Part shown: positions 36,734-45,229 of the stretch, in pieces | Position numbering within the stretch: the stretch's first letter is position 1 | Layout: each line of letters begins with the position of its first letter | Source: Nostoc favosum CHAB5714 | Lineage (GTDB): Bacteria > Cyanobacteriota > Cyanobacteriia > Cyanobacteriales > Nostocaceae | Assembly (NCBI RefSeq): GCF_020829495.1 | Contig: NZ_JAIVFQ010000019.1 | Location: 42,997-106,996 of the forward strand | DNA: 64,000 nt | Reading direction: 5' to 3' | Translations under genes and position numbers: made by a program | Notes under the pieces: model-generated | What the model saw: the letters and a program-made list of their open reading frames with translations, nothing else | Told to the model about the DNA's origin: nothing | The model's database searches: none

Positions 36734-36913
36734 CAGAAGGCAGAAGGGAACCCACGTTTAAAAACGTGGGATTGAAGTAAGGACGCCTTGTGTCTCGTGG
36801 CACTTTCCGCTCGACACAAATTTTTTTATACTAGTGGGCTTTAGTCCCACAACTAAAGTTTTTTATTAATACTTCTTTCCTTCTGCCTTCTGCCTTCTGC
36901 CTTCTGCCCTCTG
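36734..36913. repeat. STRR-flanked element with three hairpins, possible IS200/IS605-type end remnant
   Basis: CAGAAGGCAGAAGG (36734-36747) is the complement of the CCTTCTG array (36879-36906, four exact copies plus a variant). Between them are three stem-loops: CCCACGTTT/AAACGTGGG (36751-36770), TTGTGTC/GACACAA (36789-36819) and GTGGG/CCCAC (36834-36850). Subterminal hairpins are typical of IS200/IS605 ends, but no transposase is present. The assignment is tentative. Confidence 0.55.
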
Positions 36914-36931
36914 CCTTTCTTTGTAAAATCT

Positions 36932-37744
36932 ATGGAAGCCAAACAAGCCTCAACATTAGAGAAAATTAGAGCAATAAATCCAGGTGGTATCTCAGATAAT
37001 ATGATGGCGGCGAGATTGTCTCGTGTACTCAATCAATCCACTACCCAACAGGAAATATCGATAGATTCTCGTCAGGATTCAGAGCCGAATCGTCAAGCCA
37101 AAGTCCGAGAAGAATTAGGACAGCTATTATCAAAGGGAAATATTGAAGAATATAGACAACAGCTAAAAGCGCAATATATAAAGCAGTATTTAAACTCATT
37201 TGGTTTAGAGGAAACACAATTACAAGAATCCCAAGCAAACCAGAAATTAATTACTCAGCTTCAACAATTAAGAGAAATTCAAAAGGCTGCATTACCTTCT
37301 ACTGAAAAAAGTAATAGTTTTTCTAAAAAGCTAATCGAACTAAAAACTAATCTTAAGGAACAGACACAAAATCAAGAGCAAACTCAGAAGTCATTCATTA
37401 GGGTAGTTCTCGATAAAATAATTACAAAGGGTAGAAGCCTGGGTAATCAAATTAGTGCATTTGAAAATGAGGGTTATAGAGCTTTACTTAAAGTTGAGAA
37501 TACTAAGCAAATTCTCAGCATAGACCGTAAGCAACCACAGCCAAACCAATCCAATCCCGCATTTAAAGCTGAAAAATTAGGAGCGAGTGACTTTCAGATT
37601 TTAAAAGATAATCTTTCAGAGCAAGAGACTCAAGATATAGTGGCTAATAATCAGCAGCGACAGCAACAACCGCCGCAAATAGAACTACCACAAAAGCAAA
37701 TTCAGCCGAAACGGGATTTCAATAAAGGGCCAGAGCTTGACTAA
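36932..37744 (+). CDS. Gln-rich coiled-coil plasmid protein of unknown function
   Basis: 270 residues, hydrophilic and helical throughout. Coiled-coil stretches occur near 85-160 (ESQANQKLITQLQQLREIQKA), and the end is a disordered Gln/Pro-rich tail (QQRQQQPPQIELPQKQIQPKR). It lies downstream of the DUF3854 gene in the same direction. The frame ends in a 4-bp overlap with the convergent small membrane-protein gene. No family is recognised. Confidence 0.6.
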   Translation: MEAKQASTLEKIRAINPGGISDNMMAARLSRVLNQSTTQQEISIDSRQDSEPNRQAKVREELGQLLSKGNIEEYRQQLKAQYIKQYLNSFGLEETQLQESQANQKLITQLQQLREIQKAALPSTEKSNSFSKKLIELKTNLKEQTQNQEQTQKSFIRVVLDKIITKGRSLGNQISAFENEGYRALLKVENTKQILSIDRKQPQPNQSNPAFKAEKLGASDFQILKDNLSEQETQDIVANNQQRQQQPPQIELPQKQIQPKRDFNKGPELD

Positions 37745-37974
37745 TTAAAATATCCCACCCACGCACCCCATAAAAAACCAGAAACCAGCAATAAACGTTT
37801 TGCTGGTTTATTGATTTTTGTAAAGGGCGAAATAATCGCAGCTAACACGATGTAAAATGCGGACTCCAAAAAATCAGTCTCTAATGAGGCGATCGCTATG
37901 ATAATTAAGCAGATAAAGATGCCAATTTCTACAAAATCTTCGGCTTTATCTAGCACAGTTTTGGAGCCGCGCAT
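37741..37974 (-). CDS. Small membrane protein with two or three helices
   Basis: 77 residues starting MRGSKTVLDKAED, then helices VEIGIFICLIIIAIASL, AFYIVLAAIISPF, a basic loop (KINKPAKR) and LLLVSGFLWGAWVGYF. It closes the minus-strand ParA operon, starting 14 bp after the upstream gene stop. Function unknown. Confidence 0.6.
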   Translation of the reverse strand: MRGSKTVLDKAEDFVEIGIFICLIIIAIASLETDFLESAFYIVLAAIISPFTKINKPAKRLLLVSGFLWGAWVGYFN

Positions 37975-37987
37975 ATTTTTAACCTAG

Positions 37988-38599
37988 CTAGTTTGATTTT
38001 CTGATTTTAACTACACAACGTCCATTTAATCGAATATCCTTTCGACAAAATTCAATATCTGCTTTATTGTCAATGATTAGTTTTCGAGCGTCTTTACCTT
38101 CAGAAGATTTGGCCCACTGTAAAAGCTTCAGGTCATTGACTGTAATCCCATCGGAGTTGATGCCCACATAGTTAGCAATCACAGTCCAAGTAGTGGCACT
38201 CCCAACCAAAGCACCAATCGCAATCATGCTACCGAGTATGCCGCCAATTGCCCAAATCCCCAGCTTGGTTTTACCAATTGTTGGTGCTTCTACAGGCAGA
38301 GAAATTGTCGGTTTGAGTTTTGGAAGTTCTTCTTTAAGACTTGCTTGTACAGCTTCAGTAATAATAGCGTGTTGCATCAGTTGTGCGGCTTTGGTGGCAT
38401 CAGTGAGCTTTTTGTCCATCATCAATGCCCCAGATTCCATAAGTGCTTCCATCTGGGTAGGAAATTGAATCATCATTTCCTCAAAATTCCCCAGGATGCT
38501 CATAATTTGAAACATCGGATCTTTGGGGTCAAACCCTATTTCTTCGGAAAGTTCTCGAATTCGTTCAATTTCGGTTTCTGTATATTTAGAAATCGTCAT
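37988..38599 (-). CDS. DUF6753-like membrane-anchored plasmid protein
   Basis: 203 residues: an amphipathic helical N-terminal part (ETEIERIRELSEEIGFDPKDPMF), one membrane helix (LGIWAIGGILGSMIAIGALVG) and a C-terminal domain with two cysteines (EFCRKDIRLNGRCVVK) and the pattern WAKSSEGKDARKLI. That last pattern resembles DUF6753 of cyanobacterial plasmids. It overlaps the upstream ParA-like gene by 14 bp. The role is unknown; physical association with the ParA ATPases is suggested by the operon. Confidence 0.55.
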   Translation of the reverse strand: MTISKYTETEIERIRELSEEIGFDPKDPMFQIMSILGNFEEMMIQFPTQMEALMESGALMMDKKLTDATKAAQLMQHAIITEAVQASLKEELPKLKPTISLPVEAPTIGKTKLGIWAIGGILGSMIAIGALVGSATTWTVIANYVGINSDGITVNDLKLLQWAKSSEGKDARKLIIDNKADIEFCRKDIRLNGRCVVKIRKSN

Positions 38600-39335
38600 G
38601 TCCAGACTCCTGCTGTTGGCGTATCTGTAGCAGCCCTAAGTATTCGGAGGCTAAAGAATTAGACTCAATAGATTGATAAAAACTGTTAAGCCATTTGTAA
38701 GTGTATGCTCTATAGACAGAAAAAATCTTGAGGTTATCCCTGACTTGTGAGTAAGGTAAGCCAATGCTTTCGATAGCTTCATAGCTGTATTTATTCAATC
38801 CAGACAAAGCAATATCTGTTCCACTCACATCTATGAGCTTGGGATAACCTGAAGTTTGATAAAGTTTGAACAGTTGATCAAAGTGTTGGTTTTTAACCAC
38901 AACATAATCAGCCTTATTTCCAGCAAAAGCTAGAAGTTGGGACAAATACTCAACGCAATCTAATCGGTGTGAAATGGGTTGTACAAAAGTCAGCCGCCAG
39001 TTAACCTTGCCCAAAATTTTAAACAAGTTTACTTTGTCAATGTAGTTGCAAATACTATCTATGTGTTGTCCTGGCATATCAACAGCTAGAGCATCATAGC
39101 CATTGCGAAGTTCTTCAATGACCCAATCAGTGCCTTCATCAAAATTGATGCTCTCAACCGGAAGGAGACATTTATATGGTTCTAACCTTTTACGGTTGTC
39201 GTGATCGTAGGCTCTCAATCGGTATCCCAGTGAGCAAAACAAGTCAATCAACAAGCGCATTACTGTAGACTTGCCAACGCGAGAATCGCCCACAGTCATA
39301 ATCAAGCGTTTAGGATTCGGACTGTAAGTTGGCAT
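38586..39335 (-). CDS. ParA/MinD-type P-loop ATPase, second copy
   Basis: 249 residues. The P-loop is GDSRVGKST (near residue 17), close to the deviant Walker A of ParA proteins but without the first lysine. A DMPGQH stretch stands for the switch region, and YVVVKNQHFDQLFKLY matches the paralogue's YVVVKNLFFGEKDRF. It overlaps the upstream ParA-like gene by 26 bp. The missing signature lysine suggests a non-canonical ATPase. It may position the plasmid, or the relaxase-DNA complex as proposed for MobD-type proteins. Confidence 0.72.
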   Translation of the reverse strand: MPTYSPNPKRLIMTVGDSRVGKSTVMRLLIDLFCSLGYRLRAYDHDNRKRLEPYKCLLPVESINFDEGTDWVIEELRNGYDALAVDMPGQHIDSICNYIDKVNLFKILGKVNWRLTFVQPISHRLDCVEYLSQLLAFAGNKADYVVVKNQHFDQLFKLYQTSGYPKLIDVSGTDIALSGLNKYSYEAIESIGLPYSQVRDNLKIFSVYRAYTYKWLNSFYQSIESNSLASEYLGLLQIRQQQESGHDDF

Positions 39336-40215
39336 CAGCTAACCCCAGCAAGTGTTTAGCTGGCTCAATAGATTTTTTAAAGTTCTCCATCCATTTCTCA
39401 ACTCGACCTTGAACAGACAGTTTCTTGCTTTGTTCTATACCCTTAGAAAAAGGTAAATTATTCTCATCAAGATAATCATAAGCGTGTGCAATCAAATCTG
39501 GCAGATAAATTTCTGGGATTGATTTGTTAAGCTTTTTAAGTTCTTTAACTAATGGAGCATTGTCATACCTCTCAAACCTATCTTTTTCTCCAAAAAACAA
39601 ATTCTTGACAACAACGTAATCTACCCTATCCCCACAAAAATCTCGCAAATGAATAAATTGGTTAACCGAGTCCTTCGTGCGATTAATTACAGTAGCCATT
39701 GTGACTCTCATATCTAGCTTATTCTGTACCATTTTGAAGAAGCCCATTTCTTCCTCAAAGGAGCGAAAAAACTGAATTGATTGCGGTGGTAATTCTAGTA
39801 AAAATAAAGACTTACTAACAAAAGTAACAGGTTGTTCATCTTTGTCGAGTGAGTTAATCATGTCTGGATCTGATGATTTAATTACATCATTGTTGAGGGA
39901 ATTGATCTCGTTCTCCTCCGGTGGGTAAATTAAGTCTTTGAGTTCATCTAACAGAGAAATATCAGCTTCTCCCCTTCTAAAGATATCTAAGGGCATAACA
40001 GTACATTCCGTTTCGTAGAATCGTTTGATTTGTGGGTTGGACATATCAGCATCAAACGCTGCAAATTCTTGTTTAGTATCAAGGTAAGTTTGGATCATCG
40101 CTCTAGAAAAGGTGGATTTTCCCACACCGCCCTTATCTCCAGTCACAATCACTAATCTACGGCTGTTGGTAGAGGTTGCGTTATTGGTATTGTTTGTCAT
40201 TCTTTTTTTGCCCAT
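39310..40215 (-). CDS. ParA-type ATPase with deviant Walker A
   Basis: 301 residues; an alternative ATG five codons in would start MTNNTNN. The deviant Walker A GDKGGVGKST lies near residue 26, with both lysines, followed by AFDADMSNPQIKRFYE as the switch I/A' region and LFLLELPPQSIQFF as Walker B. The C-terminal half corresponds to that of the downstream paralogue. It is the first gene of a four-gene minus-strand operon and lies 72 bp downstream of the relaxase gene. Such proteins segregate plasmids or help localise transfer complexes. No ParB partner is obvious beside it. Confidence 0.82.
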   Translation of the reverse strand: MGKKRMTNNTNNATSTNSRRLVIVTGDKGGVGKSTFSRAMIQTYLDTKQEFAAFDADMSNPQIKRFYETECTVMPLDIFRRGEADISLLDELKDLIYPPEENEINSLNNDVIKSSDPDMINSLDKDEQPVTFVSKSLFLLELPPQSIQFFRSFEEEMGFFKMVQNKLDMRVTMATVINRTKDSVNQFIHLRDFCGDRVDYVVVKNLFFGEKDRFERYDNAPLVKELKKLNKSIPEIYLPDLIAHAYDYLDENNLPFSKGIEQSKKLSVQGRVEKWMENFKKSIEPAKHLLGLADANLQSES

Positions 40216-40287
40216 CTCATGGGAACCTATTGATGAAAGTATTGTATCGAATTTATTTAATCCAAATCAGGATAAAGAATAGCTAAT

Positions 40288-42096
40288 TTAAATTTCAATA
40301 TCCTGCTGTGACGAAAGTTTTTGTTGTTGAAAGTAAAGTTTTTCTACAAGTTGTTCATTCCAATCTTTACCTTTGGCTTTGCTTATGACCGTAGTTGCAT
40401 TCTTCAATAGATGGCCAATAGTCAGGGCAGTTTCATGACCCCAAGCATCATTATCAAATGCCATTTCTACCACCGGGACTGTTGAAAGAAAATCTACTGG
40501 TAGACTTTTGGGATTATCTACTGCTAAATACATTGTTCGTTGTTGCACTATTCCTTTATAGGCTTTCAATTCAAGCGTGGCGAATGATAACGCCTCAATC
40601 GGAGATTTACACAGCACTGCTCTTTCTACCTTACCTTGAGCTTGGCCTCCTAAGTGAAAGTAAAACCAGCTATCACTCCGCTTTGTACCTTTGTGGTAGC
40701 CCTTAAAAGTATTATTCTCTCCCTTTGTCCCTCTCAAAAACGCGCCATTAGTTTGATCATCGAAATTCCGCATAACAAATACAGCATTTTGATGAGCATC
40801 AGCATAAATTAAACCCCGTTGATATAGAGCTTGTACAAAATTGGGTGGCATACCCCGTTTACTCGTTAAGTATTGAGCAACTTCTGACCAGAGGGCTTTA
40901 TCTTCAACTGGTCGCTGGAATTTTGGACAGGGTTGGGAGTGAATAATCTCATTTGTCAGATTGAGTGAATGGGCGATCGCTGCTTTTTGGACTCCAGTTT
41001 CACCAAATGATTCATATAACCACGCGATCGCTTGGTGAAAATTGCAATTATTAACGTGCATGACCAAATCAATTGCACCACCACCGCCCCTCTGTTGTTG
41101 AGGAGCGAAGTCGTAAAATTTGGAGCTATTAATACTAATGATGTGTCCATAGCCCTTCCATCGCCCATCAACAGAATCTAACCCTAACGCCCAGGACACA
41201 TCAGCTAAAGGTAAATCGCGCAGTAAGTCAGCCTTTTGTCGCCATTCTAAGTTCTCATGTTCTAGGTAGGCAATTTGCCCTTCCATCTTCTGCCGCAATT
41301 TTTCTGAGGCAATTGACGAGGCGGATGCCCGTTTCTCCAACTGGATAATTCGTCGTCGGTCAGCCAATTGGTGATCTAGTTGTTGAATGCGTCGGTCGTT
41401 CTTGATGCGTTCAAGTAATTCCTGGGCTGTTTCTCCTGGCAAGGGCGCAAATCGCTCCAATTCCAAACTTAGGGGGTGAGAGTTGACCGCCTGATAATAT
41501 TCTTGAACCTGAATATGTTTGGCTTTTGAGCCTTTAACTCCCCGTTGGATGCCTAAAGGAGCGAGTGCAACCGCATAACTATCTTGAAGTTGCGACATTT
41601 TCAGCCGTCCCTGTGCCACAGAACCACCGAACATCTCCTTATAACTGAGACGCTTGGTTTTTTCGTTGACTGGCACGATATAGGCATGAATGTGTGGGGT
41701 TGATTCATCCAAGTGCAATTCGGCTCTGACACACTTATCTCCATACTTTTCTATTAACCATTTTTGGGAAGTATTGCTAAAATCCTGCATCTTCTCTTCG
41801 TTCCAAGTACCCGCCATTGATAGGTCATCAGGACGAAAGTATTCTGGGCTTGCACTCAAAAATATTTCACTGCACAGCACTGCGTCTTTTCTGGGCTGGT
41901 AGTTTGTCTTTGATTTTATCAGTTCCTTAACTACTTCTTCGAGCGATCGCTCATCCTCTGCTCCAATCAATCGGATATTTTGTTTCGTTGGATCAGCATT
42001 GGGAGTATCCTGAAGTCGGGCAGTATGTTTTTCACTTCCCCCAATATTTCCGAATGATTTTAATTTCTCGACTCGTAGTATTGCTAACGCTACCAT
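40288..42096 (-). CDS. MobV-family relaxase fused to a DUF3991/TOPRIM primase-like C-terminus
   Basis: 602 residues. The N-terminal MobV (Mob_Pre) domain starts ILRVEKLKSFGNIGGSEKHTAR and carries the metal-binding motif HLDESTPHIHAYI at 128-140 (His128, Glu131, His135, His137). A coiled coil follows (residues about 210-280), then a zinc-less primase-like segment (WKGYGHIISINSSKFYDFAP) and a DUF3991-type stretch (YLTSKRGMPPNFVQALYQRGLIY). The end is TOPRIM-like (RAVLCKSPIEALSFATLE and AFDNDAWGHETA). The relaxase nicks oriT and stays bound to the 5' end, and the added part may prime the complementary strand. A candidate oriT lies 117 bp upstream of the start codon. Confidence 0.9.
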   Translation of the reverse strand: MVALAILRVEKLKSFGNIGGSEKHTARLQDTPNADPTKQNIRLIGAEDERSLEEVVKELIKSKTNYQPRKDAVLCSEIFLSASPEYFRPDDLSMAGTWNEEKMQDFSNTSQKWLIEKYGDKCVRAELHLDESTPHIHAYIVPVNEKTKRLSYKEMFGGSVAQGRLKMSQLQDSYAVALAPLGIQRGVKGSKAKHIQVQEYYQAVNSHPLSLELERFAPLPGETAQELLERIKNDRRIQQLDHQLADRRRIIQLEKRASASSIASEKLRQKMEGQIAYLEHENLEWRQKADLLRDLPLADVSWALGLDSVDGRWKGYGHIISINSSKFYDFAPQQQRGGGGAIDLVMHVNNCNFHQAIAWLYESFGETGVQKAAIAHSLNLTNEIIHSQPCPKFQRPVEDKALWSEVAQYLTSKRGMPPNFVQALYQRGLIYADAHQNAVFVMRNFDDQTNGAFLRGTKGENNTFKGYHKGTKRSDSWFYFHLGGQAQGKVERAVLCKSPIEALSFATLELKAYKGIVQQRTMYLAVDNPKSLPVDFLSTVPVVEMAFDNDAWGHETALTIGHLLKNATTVISKAKGKDWNEQLVEKLYFQQQKLSSQQDIEI

Positions 42097-42212
42097 TGAT
42101 TTATTCTCGTTGCAACGAGTGTCTTTGAAAAACTTCCGCGCTCCCGGCAGGGCGAACTACTTTTGCGTCCTGAGCGAAGCGAAGGATGGCGAAGCCACCC
42201 CGCAGGGGCGCG

Positions 42213-42235
42213 AAAGTAAAGTGAGTATACCTTTA
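42213..42235. other. Candidate MobV oriT nick region
   Basis: AAAGTAAAGTGAGTATACCT (42213-42232) resembles the MobV nick region of pMV158 (AAAGTATAGTGTG/TTATAC), with the same AAAGT-(A)-AGTG-G/TATAC order. It lies upstream of the relaxase gene, where MobV oriT sites are normally found. The similarity was judged by eye; the nick would fall near 42225/42226. Confidence 0.4.
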
Positions 42236-42265
42236 TCCTAAACTACCCGAAAACCCTCTTTTTCA

Positions 42266-42398
42266 CACCACCTCTGCACCACCTCTGCACCACCTTTACA
42301 CCCCCTGCTTTTTTGGCTCCAACTCGAATTTTTTGGCTTTTCACACCACCTCTGCACCCCCTACACACCACCTCTGCACCCCCTTTACACCCTAGTAA
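42266..42398. repeat. Two blocks of 11-bp iterons, candidate parC centromere
   Basis: Block one has four adjoining 11-mers: CACCACCTCTG (42266, 42277), CACCACCTTTA (42288), CACCCCCTGCT (42299). After a 34-bp spacer (42310-42343, with TTTTTTGGCT twice), block two has CACCACCTCTG (42344), CACCCCCTACA (42355), CACCACCTCTG (42366), CACCCCCTTTA (42377) and a degenerate CACCCTAGTAA (42388). They lie just before the actin-like partition operon. The plan is that of the R1 parC site. Confidence 0.8.
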
Positions 42399-42441
42399 TT
42401 TATTTGTGTGTTTTAATACGCATATACTTAAGTAAACGATT

Positions 42442-42879
42442 ATGGTAGAACAACAAAATAAGAAAGTTGAACTTCCGAGGTTCAAACGTAGTACCTCAAC
42501 TTGGGAAGGCAAAGTCATCGAATATTTGTTAGCTTATCCTGGGAAAACTGCTGTTGAGTTAACTGGGGAAGCCCTTAGTGCTTACTATCTGGTTGAGGCT
42601 TTAGAGGGTAAGGTCAGCGATGACGAATTTCGGAAAGCTTGCCGGGAAGCTGCTGAAAATCTCTCAAAAAAGTTGGCTTCGATTCAAAGAATGGCCGGGT
42701 TGAATACAATTACATCAGTACCTTCTTTTACACAACCAATTCCAGAAATTAAACAACTAGGTTCCCCCCCTCCTCAGCAGCAGGAACAAGAAGATGATGA
42801 AGACATCTGGAATATGGATATACAGATTTCAGAAGAAATGATGGACGTTAATGAAGCAATTGTAGGAGTTGATTCATGA
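42442..42879 (+). CDS. Candidate ParR-like adaptor of the actin-type partition system
   Basis: 145 residues. The N-terminal third has a beta-strand then helices pattern (ELPRFKRSTSTWEGKVIEYL, then AVELTGEALSAYYLVEAL) compatible with a ribbon-helix-helix DNA-binding domain. The C-terminus is Gln/Pro-rich then strongly acidic (QEDDEDIWNMDIQISEEMM), as in adaptors that bind actin-like filaments. It starts 44 bp after the iteron blocks and overlaps the ParM-like gene by 4 bp (ATGA). No ParR family motif is evident, so the role is inferred from context. Confidence 0.6.
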   Translation: MVEQQNKKVELPRFKRSTSTWEGKVIEYLLAYPGKTAVELTGEALSAYYLVEALEGKVSDDEFRKACREAAENLSKKLASIQRMAGLNTITSVPSFTQPIPEIKQLGSPPPQQQEQEDDEDIWNMDIQISEEMMDVNEAIVGVDS

Positions 42880-44111
42880 TTGACAAAGATAACTTTGATG
42901 CCACGAAGCTCGTTTTAACTTGTGATTTAGGAGCAAGTCTCATTAAGATATTTGCCCAAATCTATCCAGATGCCGCGCCGCAAGTCATTACTATGACTCC
43001 AGAAGTGGCAGATGTAGAAAGAGAATCTGTTGTTGGGCTAGATGTTGATCCTCTAACTAATGATGCAGCATGGGTAGGTATAGGCTCCGAATACTATGCT
43101 TTGGGCAGTTTGGCTAAAAATAAATTTGCAGGGACATCAGCAATTAGAGATTTGAAATATCAATATGCTTTACCGAAGCTAGCAGGGTTACTTTGGTTCG
43201 CTTGCCAAAATTTGGGTTTGGAAGAAGCTGATGTTTTCCTAAATTTGTTACTGCCTTCTGGTGAATACAGAGATGGTAAAAATTTAGGCAAACAGTTGTC
43301 AGCAGCACTTAAAGGGGGAATTGTTACACCAACAGGCAGATTAAAGCTTAAACCGTGCAATTTCATAGTTTCAATAGAAGGCTCTGGTGTTTTAGCAGCC
43401 CGCCGACGTACTTTGGGAGAAGCTTATTCTAGACGAACTATTGGAATGCTGATGTTGGGTTATCGCAATGCCAGCTTTACTGTAGTTAAAGGCAAAAACC
43501 AAATTAAAGCTGAATCCACAGATTTAGGAATGAACTGGTTGGTAGAAAGATTTGTGGAACACGCATCTGTGGGACTATCTAAGGATGATTTGTATATACC
43601 TGAAGCTTTAGTAAAAGCAAATCTAGGTAATCTTGAGGCATTGCGGTCATTATCACGCAAAACTAAATCTGCTGATATAGAGTCTGACTTAGCTTTGTTT
43701 CAAAAATCTTTAAAACTTGTGCGTCGGGAGTATTGCCGTGCGTTACTTAGATGGATAAGAACCATTGCATCTGTAGATGAAGTTCTCCTGTGTGGCGGAA
43801 CAGGAGAATTTGTTCGCTCTGAATTGACCCAGTTTTTTGAAAAAGAATCAATACCTATTGTTTGGAACGGTGGAGTGGATATACCTGCTGCTCTAGATAC
43901 TCATAAATTAGGTAATAGGTTGGCTGATGCTTGGGGTTCACATATCAGTTACATCAATATGTTGGATATACATTTCAAGTATGACCGCCAACGGCCTTTA
44001 GTTCCCCAACCAGCTAAACCTGTTAATACAGTTCAACGTTGCCACCCAGATCGTTGGAAAAACTTTTTACCCATGCTTGTTGATTCTCCTTCCTCATCTT
44101 CATCCTCATGA
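42876..44111 (+). CDS. ParM/Alp-type actin-like plasmid segregation ATPase
   Basis: 411 residues with the actin-fold signatures: phosphate-1 CDLGASLIKIF near residue 13, phosphate-2-like IGMLMLGYRNASFTVV near 190, and adenosine motif EVLLCGGTGEFVRSEL near 305. Length is right for ParM/StbA relatives. The protein would polymerise to push sister plasmids apart, bound to the centromere by an adaptor. It is the middle gene of a coupled three-gene operon (overlaps of 4 bp at both ends) behind 11-bp iterons. The end is a short Ser-rich tail. Confidence 0.85.
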   Translation: MIDKDNFDATKLVLTCDLGASLIKIFAQIYPDAAPQVITMTPEVADVERESVVGLDVDPLTNDAAWVGIGSEYYALGSLAKNKFAGTSAIRDLKYQYALPKLAGLLWFACQNLGLEEADVFLNLLLPSGEYRDGKNLGKQLSAALKGGIVTPTGRLKLKPCNFIVSIEGSGVLAARRRTLGEAYSRRTIGMLMLGYRNASFTVVKGKNQIKAESTDLGMNWLVERFVEHASVGLSKDDLYIPEALVKANLGNLEALRSLSRKTKSADIESDLALFQKSLKLVRREYCRALLRWIRTIASVDEVLLCGGTGEFVRSELTQFFEKESIPIVWNGGVDIPAALDTHKLGNRLADAWGSHISYINMLDIHFKYDRQRPLVPQPAKPVNTVQRCHPDRWKNFLPMLVDSPSSSSSS

Positions 44112-44482
44112 ATAACACCGAACAACTGTCACAATTTGCCCAAGAGCAGCACTTTGACGAGCGCACAGTGCAAATTTTTAAAGCAGTTTGCCAAGATGCC
44201 GGGATTAACGATCTTCCACAAACAACCGTGGAACAAGGTAATTGCTTAACAGAGGTACTTAAACATAATGAGGCCACACCAGAGTTTGTGAAAAATCTCT
44301 TGAGCTATTCTCTACAAAAGGGAATGCCTCTTTATGTGATAGACCACATTCTCAATAGCGATCTTGACAAAGACGGCAGAAGCTTATCCCAAGAGCTTTT
44401 TGAGGATCATACTGACCCGTTTGAAGTAAGTAGCCGTCCAAGGATGTGCAAAACTTCACGACAAATGGAACTAGATTTATGA
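44108..44482 (+). CDS. Third protein of the partition operon, function unknown
   Basis: 124 residues, helical and acidic, with no known motif. The stretch VIDHILNSDLDKDGRSLSQE resembles an EF-hand loop (DLDKDGRSLSQE), so calcium binding is possible. It overlaps the ParM-like stop by 4 bp and must be co-translated. It could be a second adaptor or regulator of the filament. Confidence 0.6.
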   Translation: MNNTEQLSQFAQEQHFDERTVQIFKAVCQDAGINDLPQTTVEQGNCLTEVLKHNEATPEFVKNLLSYSLQKGMPLYVIDHILNSDLDKDGRSLSQELFEDHTDPFEVSSRPRMCKTSRQMELDL

Positions 44483-44595
44483 CATTTTGCAGTGGTTCTC
44501 TGCAAAATGTCACTCAAACAATAGCGTTTTGCTGGATGTAATTAACATCAAAAATTCGTACAATTTACGTAATTTTTGTTTCTGTATTAACCAGT

Positions 44596-44937
44596 ATGTT
44601 GCAACAAACGATTGCGTCAAGGGATAAACCGAAAGTTATAAAGCCGACTGGAAGTCAAGTAGAGAATCTGGAAATGCTTCTGGTTGAGAAAGCGCAACAA
44701 GGAGAAGATGTAGCCGGGACTATTAAGGCTCTTGAATACTTCCAGAGTAGTAGCAATGACCAATATTGGAACAAAATTTATTACGGACAAACAAAAGAGA
44801 GACAGACCTTTGAATCCGTACAAAGGGTAATCATTACTGCTTTTGCAATTTTAGGAATGATTATATTTCTGGCCAAAGTCCAGAATCCATCAGCTAATTT
44901 CTTAAATCAATTGCCACCGAAATCTATCCAGAAATAA
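44596..44937 (+). CDS. Small single-helix membrane protein
   Basis: 113 residues with a soluble N-terminal part and one helix near the end (RVIITAFAILGMIIFLAKV), followed by a short Pro-rich tail. The ATG follows ATTAACCAGT without a strong ribosome site. No family is recognised; it may belong with the partition operon 113 bp upstream. Confidence 0.55.
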   Translation: MLQQTIASRDKPKVIKPTGSQVENLEMLLVEKAQQGEDVAGTIKALEYFQSSSNDQYWNKIYYGQTKERQTFESVQRVIITAFAILGMIIFLAKVQNPSANFLNQLPPKSIQK

Positions 44938-44984
44938 CAAGCGTGTAGGGTGTAGTGCTTCGCCACACAAACTTTGCGTAGTGG

Positions 44985-45083
44985 CAAGCAGAGGGGCAGA
45001 GGTGCGGAGGGGCAGGGGTGAAAGAACTTGTACAAATCTCTCCCCTGCTCCCCTGCTCCCCTGCTCCCCTGCCGGCCTCCACC
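44985..45083. repeat. Palindromic G-rich / C-rich repeat
   Basis: The arm GGCAGAGGTGCGGAGGGGCA (44996-45015) faces CCCCTGCTCC repeats (45043-45070). This is the same family as inside rep and at 26.0 kb. It fills the gap between two genes and carries no gene of its own; no other feature was seen up to 45229. Confidence 0.7.
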
Positions 45084-45229
45084 CAGCAATTTTGGGTTGG
45101 CAGACTAGTAGGGTAATCATTGCGAAATAAAATTAATTTTTCACTTGTAAATTAAGGAGTTTTAAACTACTTAACCATTGGATGTAAAGACCAAAGATAT
45201 TTTTGACTTCCACTACACCCAACACCCTG

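Noticed and set aside
42243..42518. Minus-strand frame across the iteron blocks
   Set aside because: The Cys/Gly-rich sequence (CRGCRGGV) arises from the 11-bp iterons; no ribosome site or family.
44902..45120. Minus-strand frames in the gap after the small membrane-protein gene
   Set aside because: They translate the G-rich/C-rich repeat (QGSRGAGE) and have no other support.
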